Source of the DNA: Bacteroidia bacterium
GTDB lineage: Bacteria; Bacteroidota; Bacteroidia; Cytophagales; Cyclobacteriaceae
Length of the DNA stretch: 13,220 nucleotides
Reading direction: 5' to 3'
Assembly: GCA_012031955.1 (NCBI GenBank)
Contig: JAAURZ010000014.1
Span: 1 to 13,220 of the forward strand
Part shown: piece after piece, positions 7,548-13,220 of the stretch
How positions within the stretch are numbered: position 1 is the stretch's first letter
Layout: every line of letters begins with the position of its first letter
The notes under the pieces: generated by a model
What the model saw: the letters and a program-made list of their open reading frames with translations, nothing else
The model's database searches: none
Told to the model about the DNA's origin: nothing
Position numbers and translations under genes: made by a program

Positions 7548-9976
7548 ATGATCTGGAACTACCTCATTGTATCGTTGCGCAAACTTTGGAAGCAACGCAC
7601 CTTTTCCGTTATCAACACCATTGGGCTTATGCTGGGTATGGCATCGTGCATGTTCATACTTATGTACGTGGAGTTTGAAACAAGCTATGACCAAGAGGTA
7701 TCGGCTGATGTCTATCGTGTGGTCTATCACAGCTACCAGGACAGGGTGGAAGTGGGCAAATCGGCACAGACCGTGCCGGCACTAGCGCCTGCCATGCGTC
7801 GCGACCTGCCCGAAGTAATAGATGCCGCCCGCCTTGTGCATACAGACCCGCTTATGTCGGATCCGGTAATGGAGGCTAATGAAAAAAGTTTTCGCGAAAG
7901 CCACATCTACTACGCCGACTCCTCCTTCTTGTCGATTATGAATTACCCATTGCTGACTGGCAACATGGCAACCGCACTCGCCCAGCCATACTCGGTGGTG
8001 ATATCGGCTTCCACGGCGCGTAAATATTTTGGTGAAGTGGACGCCGTGGGCGAAACAATGGTCTTTCATCGGGGCGAGCGCCCCGCCAACACACTGAAAG
8101 TGACAGGCGTATTCGATGATGTAAACACCAACGCGCATGTGCATCCTGATTTCCTGGTAGCCTTCAGCACACTTGACTTCGACGCCGACAACGACTGGGA
8201 CTGGGGGAACTTCTACAATTACGTGCGGCTTTCGCCGGAAACACAACTATCGGTTGTGCACGAAAAACTTCCGGACATGCTGTCGCAATACATTGGCGAC
8301 CGCAGCAAGCCGTCGTCGCAGTATTATGTAACATATGAACTGCAACCCGTGCACGATATCCACTTGCATTCAGACCTGTGGGGTGAAGCAGAAGCGAACG
8401 GAAACGGAACGATGGTGATGTTCATGGGTATAATTGCCTTGTGTATTCTTCTCATTGCATGGGTCAACTACATAAATTTTTCCGTGGCGAGGTCACAGGA
8501 GCACATGAAAGAAGTCGGCATCAGGCGTATGAGCGGATCGTCGGTGATGCAGTTGTGGGTGCAAGCTTCAATCGAGTCAGCTGTAGTGAACGCGTGTGCG
8601 GTAGTTTTCGCGGTAGCCCTGCTACAGGTACTGCTTCCTGCCCTAAGCGCACTTGCAGGTTTGCCGATTGTACTCTCATTTACAATACAACACGCCCTCT
8701 ACATCTTTGTTTTATTGCTTGCCGGCACCATGCTGTCAGGGATTTATCCGGCGTGGTTGATTTCGCGCCATCGCCCCGATTGCGCTGTTGAAAAAGCAGG
8801 CGCAAGCCGCTGGCCTTTCGCTCAGCAAAGCACTCATGGTGTTTCAGTTTGCCGCATCCATCACCCTGGTCATTGGCACGCTTACCATCCGCGACCAACT
8901 CACGTTCATGCAGCAACAGGACGTGGGCTTGAATCTGGAAAACACTTTGGTGGTTAAGGGCCCGGGCGTGAAGGACTCGCTATATGGCGAACACCTCGAC
9001 TACTTCAGGCACACAGTGTCGCAGCATTCATCGCTCGATGGCATGTCCGTCACTTCCACTATTCCCGGCCTTGACCTTCATTGGGGCCGTGCTTTCAATC
9101 GCACTGACGATCCCAACAATACCGTGGGCCTGTACATTATTGCAGTAGATGAGTTTTATTTCGAGGTGATGGGAGCCGCATTTGCTGCCGGTAGAAATTT
9201 TCCGGACGGAAGCACTGCCTACAAGGATGCCGTAATTCTTAACGAAACAGCGGCTCGCCAGTTAGGCTATCAGTCGCCTGACGAAGCAGTTGGAACAACG
9301 ATCACATGGCACGAAAATGAAAATACGCACATACCCCGCACCGTCATTGGCGTAGTGAAAGACTTCAACCAGCAGTCGCTCAAAGTAACTGTCGAGCCGA
9401 TCATCTTCGCGTTGAAGAAATATTTGTTTGCACCCTGGGCAGGCGAATACTATGCTTTCAGACTCAAACCGGGCAGCACACGAAGTGCCGTCGCGGATGT
9501 GCAGGCTACCTGGAATCAGGTTTTCGCGGGCAACCCCTTTGACTATTTCTTCTTAGAGAACTACTACGATGCACAATACAGTAGCGACAACCGATTCAGC
9601 AATGTGTTTGAGTTGTTTGCCGCACTCGCGATCTTCGTCGCGTGCATCGGGCTCTTTGGATTATCAACTTATATGGCTATTCGCCGAACGAAGGAGATAG
9701 GCATTCGAAAAGTATTGGGATCATCCATCCTCGGGATCATGGTCCTGTTGTCGCGCGATTCTTGATCTGGGTGGGTGTGGCATTCGTCATCGCATGTCCG
9801 CTTTCGGGAGTGGCGTTCGAACAGTGGCTTGGCACTTTCGCTTATCGGGTAAAACTCGACCCTGGCTCTTTGTCCTTTCCGGTCTTGCTTCGCTCACCAT
9901 TGCCTTGCTCACCGTAAGCTGGCAAACACTGCGTGCTGCGAAGAGTAACCCGGTGGAGGCATTGCGGTATGAATGA
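7548..9976 (+). CDS. MacB/FtsX-family ABC transporter permease, three frameshifts
   Basis: Large permease of the FtsX/MacB class; such proteins form mechanotransmission ABC complexes for lipoprotein, peptide or drug export rather than classical channels. I chose the ATG at 7548 (MIWNYLIVSLRKL) over an earlier in-frame ATG because it is the usual family start. Order: TM1 (about 18-42), first periplasmic MacB domain, three TMs with VARSQEHMKEVGIRR, then LSLSKALMVFQFAAS leading to a TM, second periplasmic domain, and final TMs with RRTKEIGIRKVLGSS and the terminal SNPVEALRYE. Frame changes: an extra C in CCCC at 8774-8777, a missing T at 9759-9760 (restores RDFLIWVGV), and a missing C in CCC at 9860-9862 (restores DPWLFVLSGLASL). 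Corrected length is 809 residues, normal for the duplicated two-domain form. No ATPase gene is adjacent, so the partner must be encoded elsewhere. The substrate is unknown. Confidence 0.9.
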
Positions 9977-9979
9977 GTG

Positions 9980-11516
9980 TCAGATGAATGACTTAATGGA
10001 TGACCATACGACGTCCTGGGGTTTCTTCAGCCCGCGGCACAGGTAGATGTGCAAATCGTTTTCGTAGGGCATGCAATGATCTGTATGTACAACGCCGAGG
10101 TCGATCACTTCGTCGAATAGTTCGGCTTTATCGCCCACTTCTTTACTGAGCGTAAGCAAGACCTTACCGTCGTATCCGCGCGTCCCCACAGCCAATAGTT
10201 GTTGTGATTACCGATCGCCTTCGGGATATCATATTTCTCAGCGTAGTAATCGATCGCGCCTGCGCGGCCGTAGTTGTCGCCGAACAGCACACAGTGCCTC
10301 TGGTCTTCAGGCGACAGGGAATGGTACGCATCGGCGATGGCCTTCGCCTTGTCTTCCCAGCCGAACATATCCGCATAGAATTGCGGCAGGTCGCTTAACG
10401 CTTTTCCTTCGGCGCCTCCCGGCTGCAGGCCCGCTGCTGCGGCATATTTTGTATAGGTGTCAACCGGCAGTATGGGCATGCCGAACGGGATGCCTGGAAT
10501 CCCCAACAATATCAACAAAAGTGCAGGATAGGCTACCCATTGCCGACGTGCTGCCCACTGCTGAAACTGCAACGCGCCGCCTACAAACAATACAGGAAAT
10601 CGGCAGCAAGATATTCGGGCTTGCTATGCCAGTTGATAGTAAGTATGACGCCAACGGTGACAAAGATCAAGAATATGAATCGAAAGTAATGATCGGGCTG
10701 CCGCCGGAAGAAGTAAACAAGGCCGGCAAGCGAAAGCGGCAAAGAAAAAGGATTGTATATCAACAGTTGTTGCGACCAGAACACACCCGGGTTCATCCCC
10801 TGATATTTGTACGTTGAGGCATTGTGTATAAACTCAAGATGAGGCCAGCCGTGAAGCGCATTCCATATTATATAGGGCGAGAACAACAGCACACTGATCA
10901 TACCCGCCACAAATGGCCACCTGGTTGCAAGCCATTTTCTTTCGGGCGTGAGCAGCAGGGCAATGAACAGGCCCGCGCCAAAGAACAATGCGCTGATTTT
11001 GTTGAGCAGCATCAAACCCATGAGTGCCGCAAGCCACCACCACAGCCGTGCGTTGCCTGTCTTGAAAAGTGTGATGAACCCATATAGCGCCAACGGCCAC
11101 AAAAACATGTCAATCACATTCATGGAATAAAACGTACCCATCGCCAGGTGCACACCTGAGAGCAGCACTGCAAGGCATGTAAGGCTTACGGCTAATTTTC
11201 TTCCGCCCAGTTCGTAGGTGATGAGTCCATAAAGGAATACCGTACCGCCGCCAAGCAAGGCGGGCAGCAGTCGTATCGCAAATACAGATTTGCCAATCGT
11301 TGCTTCGATAACATACAACAGCCAAATGCTAAACGGCGGGTGATCGACATAACCAAAAGCCATGTGTTCGGTGCAGGCTACATAGTAAAGCTCATCCCTG
11401 AAGATGCCATACCCTGCAAACAGGTTGGTATACAGGTGCAGCAGTATTTTGACGACAGCAAATACTGCGCACAGCCGCAGGACTGAGTTCCTGGTTGGGA
11501 TTGTCGCAATAGTCAT
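9980..11516 (-). CDS. ArnT/PMT-like glycosyltransferase family 39 membrane protein, two frameshifts
   Basis: Polytopic GT-C enzyme that moves a sugar from a polyprenyl-phosphate donor to lipid or protein on the periplasmic side. It starts at the ATG at 11516. TM1 is at about 12-36. The first periplasmic loop carries the acidic pair D41-E42 in FRDELYYVA, the usual catalytic/metal Asp-Glu, then GYVDHPPFSIW (DHPP at 58-61), a hallmark of the PMT_2 group. Many TMs follow, then a C-terminal soluble part with LPQFYADMFGWEDK, VLFGDNYGRAGAIDYYAEKY and NHNNYWLWG. The frame breaks at 10595-10596 (a missing C on the minus strand; restores ADFPVLFVGGAL) and at 10184-10187 (G4 that should be G5; restores WLWGTRGYDGKVL). 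Corrected length is 512 residues, with a stop at 9980-9982. It converges with the permease gene with only 3 bases between. Donor and acceptor cannot be told. Confidence 0.88.
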
Positions 11517-11556
11517 GGAATGGAAGGTAGCGATTTTTGAAACATAAGGCTACCGT

Positions 11557-11582
11557 AAGTGTCGCATAAAAACAAGTGTCGC
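11557..11582. repeat. Direct repeat AAGTGTCGC x2 between divergent starts
   Basis: The 9-mer AAGTGTCGC occurs at 11557-11565 and 11574-11582, 17 bases apart start to start. It lies 41-66 bases upstream of the glycosyltransferase start and just ahead of the small plus-strand ORF. It could be a regulator site; with two short copies, chance is possible. Confidence 0.3.
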
Positions 11583-11584
11583 CT

Positions 11585-11825
11585 ATGAATCAAGCCCGAG
11601 CAAAAATCAACACAGGCAAAAGAATGAAGTTGCACCTGGAAAGCCGATACAATCGACGAACTTATTGACAGCACAACGGCAGACCTGATGCTTGGATTGT
11701 TTGACCTTCCCCTTACGCTTCTGGCCATATACGTAGTGAAGCGCTACACGAACGCCGAAGTGGCGCTGGCGACGGTTCAACTCCCCGGCGACAGTGTTGC
11801 AACAGCACCGGCTACCTCGGCGTGA
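11585..11825 (+). CDS. Small unrecognised protein with one hydrophobic segment, probably frameshifted
   Basis: An ATG at 11585 opens a frame (MNQARAKINTGKRMKLHL) that soon hits a stop. Dropping one G near 11639-11640 joins it to a frame reading KADTIDELIDSTTADLM, then a hydrophobic stretch LGLFDLPLTLLAIYVV, KRYTNAEVALATVQLP and a stop at 11823-11825. The joined product would be 79 residues with one likely TM helix. I recognise no family. It fills the space between the glycosyltransferase (divergent) and the sensor (convergent, 12 bases away). It could instead start at an internal ATG in the second frame. Confidence 0.4.
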
Positions 11826-11833
11826 TACGCCGG
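11817..11833. terminator. Short palindrome at the convergent gene ends
   Basis: CGGCGT (11818-11823) pairs with ACGCCG (11827-11832) around a GAT loop, extended one step by a T-G wobble. It overlaps the small ORF's stop and lies just past the sensor gene's stop. With no T-tract on either side it is at best a weak two-way terminator. Confidence 0.3.
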
Positions 11834-11837
11834 GCGG

Positions 11838-13220
11838 CTAGAGTTTGGCAAATCCTGAGCCCGCAAAGGTCCCGTTCATTTGTTTGCCCAAGCCCTTGCC
11901 GAATTGTGCCGGCACGGAGAACGTCTTCGTCTTTTTCAACGAGCCAAGTTCCTCCTTCAACTGCTTGTTTTCTAGCAGGGCCGCGTCGAGTCTGCGTTGC
12001 AAGTCCTCCTGCGTGGCGCTTAGCTCTTCCTGGCTTTGGCGCAACTCTTCCTCCTGTGCTTTCAGGTCTTCCGACATAGCTCTGGATGCATGCAGCAAAT
12101 TTCGGGTTTGTTCGTTTACGTGCGAGTGGTGAACGCTGAGTGCCACCGACGAACACAGTTTTTCAATCAGTTCGACCTGGTAGGATTGCATCACTTCCAT
12201 CGATGCGATTTCCAGCACACCCACAACTTCACTCTCTATACTGAGTGGAAATATACCTACCCACCGTGGCGTGGCTAGCCCCAGACCCGACGTGATCTTT
12301 ACAAAATTAGAGGGTACATCGGTAAGTATTATCTTATGGCCTTCCAGCACGCACTGACCCACCAGCCCTTCGCCTCTTTCGAGGAGTTCACTTTCGAACT
12401 TTTGTTTTCCCCAGGCAAACGTAGCGATGCGACGCAGCTGGTGCAACTGGTCTCCATCCGACTCTTTGAAATAGATAGCGCCCTGGTTGGCGTTGATGTA
12501 CCTGATTATTCCCGTCAATACTTGGTCGGCGAGACGGCTCATGTCGTTGGCATTGCTACGAATCATTTCACCAAACCTGGCGAGCCCTTCGACAACCCAG
12601 TCGTGGCGCGCATCTTTGTCGGCATGGTTTTTAAGGTTGTCGCGCATTGAGCGGAGTGCCTGGCTAAGAACGTCATCACCGTCGCCACTATCGTAGGTAG
12701 CATCCAGGTCGCCCTGCCCGATGGCAGCGGCGAATGAAGAAGCGGATTTTACACGTGTAACCAGCTTGTTGAGTGCCTGCGATGTGCGCCCGAGTTCATC
12801 CTCGGCGGTCACCAGAATATTTTCAGGAAAACCACCCATCGTGAGCTGTGTGAGTGTTTGCTCGATAGTAGTTACAGGTCGAGTGAACTTGCGCGCAAAC
12901 CAAGACGCACAGGCAAGACAAATTATCAGAAGCGAAAGTGCAGCGATTGTCATCTCATGTTCAAAAGCGGCTATGGTATGAAACGCCTCGTTGGTGCTTA
13001 TCTCGGTAATCACACCCCATTTCAGTTGGGGAATGGACAGCGGCGCGAATACCGCAAGCCGTTCCTCGCCATTGTACGTCAGTATCTTTTCTCCCGACAA
13101 TCCGCCAAGCAGTTCGCGCGTCACATCCGTATCCAACTGCTGCATGAGTATGCTCGTGTTGAGTGATTTTATGTTGTTCACAATTTCCAAAGGCACGCCA
13201 GTTGCTTCAAGTTGTGTCGC
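11838..13220 (-). CDS. Membrane sensor protein: Cache remnant, TM, HAMP, GAF, coiled coil (5' end outside window)
   Basis: Signal-sensing membrane protein without a visible output enzyme. The frame is open to the right edge (eight codons beyond the GTG at 13196), so the N-terminus is missing. Numbering from that GTG: residues 1-80 are the end of an extracytoplasmic Cache-type domain (GEKILTYNGEERLAVFAPL, LKWGVITEIS). A TM lies at 82-101 and a HAMP at about 102-150 (RPVTTIEQTL, EDELGRTSQALN), with a second HAMP-like helix pair at about 150-195 (GQGDLDATY, LRSMRDNL). A GAF domain follows at about 205-360 (INANQGAIYF, GEGLVGQCVLEGH, PLSIESEVVGVLEIAS). A coiled coil at about 365-422 is rich in EEELRQSQEEL-type repeats. 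The tail KTKTFSVPAQFGKGLGKQMN ends at a TAG. There is no histidine kinase, cyclase or methyl-accepting domain. The frame is uninterrupted for 460 codons. It may signal through a partner protein; its ligand is unknown. Confidence 0.85.
   Translation of the reverse strand, partial: ATQLEATGVPLEIVNNIKSLNTSILMQQLDTDVTRELLGGLSGEKILTYNGEERLAVFAPLSIPQLKWGVITEISTNEAFHTIAAFEHEMTIAALSLLIICLACASWFARKFTRPVTTIEQTLTQLTMGGFPENILVTAEDELGRTSQALNKLVTRVKSASSFAAAIGQGDLDATYDSGDGDDVLSQALRSMRDNLKNHADKDARHDWVVEGLARFGEMIRSNANDMSRLADQVLTGIIRYINANQGAIYFKESDGDQLHQLRRIATFAWGKQKFESELLERGEGLVGQCVLEGHKIILTDVPSNFVKITSGLGLATPRWVGIFPLSIESEVVGVLEIASMEVMQSYQVELIEKLCSSVALSVHHSHVNEQTRNLLHASRAMSEDLKAQEEELRQSQEELSATQEDLQRRLDAALLENKQLKEELGSLKKTKTFSVPAQFGKGLGKQMNGTFAGSGFAKL

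Noticed and set aside
11845..12278. Plus-strand Ser/Cys-rich open frames opposite the sensor
   Set aside because: Composition is that of an antisense reading of a Glu/Gln/Leu-rich coiled coil. No start context and no motif.
1..13220. tRNA, rRNA, CRISPR array, insertion sequence or phage genes
   Set aside because: No repeat-spacer pattern, no transposase or integrase motifs, no terminal inverted repeats and no cloverleaf-like segments were found on either strand.

Overview
The window looks like a stretch of chromosome from a member of the Bacteroidota, probably an environmental Cytophagales-type bacterium. The phylum-level call rests on a SusD-family outer-membrane nutrient-binding lipoprotein, the Bacteroidota form of MacB/FtsX permease ending in NPVEALRYE, a TAnnTTTG-type promoter, and the absence of Shine-Dalgarno sequences. 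The order-level placement is inference. G+C is moderate by eye.

Layout. (1) 1-911 (+): C-terminal part of a SusD-like lipoprotein, followed by a strong hairpin. (2) 1168-5471 (+): a compact four-gene operon with gaps of about 28-49 bases. It holds a bile-acid:sodium-symporter-family (BASS) transporter, a secreted RraA-type aldolase-like protein, a Tat-exported enolase-superfamily sugar-acid dehydratase, and a fumarylacetoacetate-hydrolase-family enzyme. (3) 5472-5992: AT-rich gap with an excellent minus-strand terminator and a possible small minus-strand gene remnant. (4) 5993-7352 (-): GH13 alpha-amylase-family lipoprotein. (5) 7548-9976 (+): FtsX/MacB-type ABC permease, divergent from the amylase. 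(6) 9980-11516 (-): ArnT/GT39-like membrane glycosyltransferase, convergent with the permease. (7) about 11585-11825 (+): small unrecognised membrane ORF. (8) 11838-13220 (-): membrane sensor (Cache end, TM, HAMP, GAF, coiled coil), cut by the window edge.

How the genes fit together. SusD upstream points to glycan or oligosaccharide capture at the outer membrane. The operon reads as a sugar-acid catabolic module: the dehydratase would make a 2-keto-3-deoxy acid, RraA- and FAH-type enzymes would cleave, dehydrate or hydrolyse keto acids, and the BASS carrier would move an organic anion. The dehydratase and the RraA protein both carry export signals, so the first steps may happen in the periplasm. 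The amylase lipoprotein is another extracytoplasmic carbohydrate enzyme.

Data caution. At least twelve frame changes break six of the larger genes plus the small ORF. Nearly all are one-base gains or losses in short homopolymers. Correcting them restores conserved family sequence, normal family length and an intact active site. I therefore treat them mainly as uncorrected sequence errors rather than real decay, and give each broken gene as one feature across its full span.
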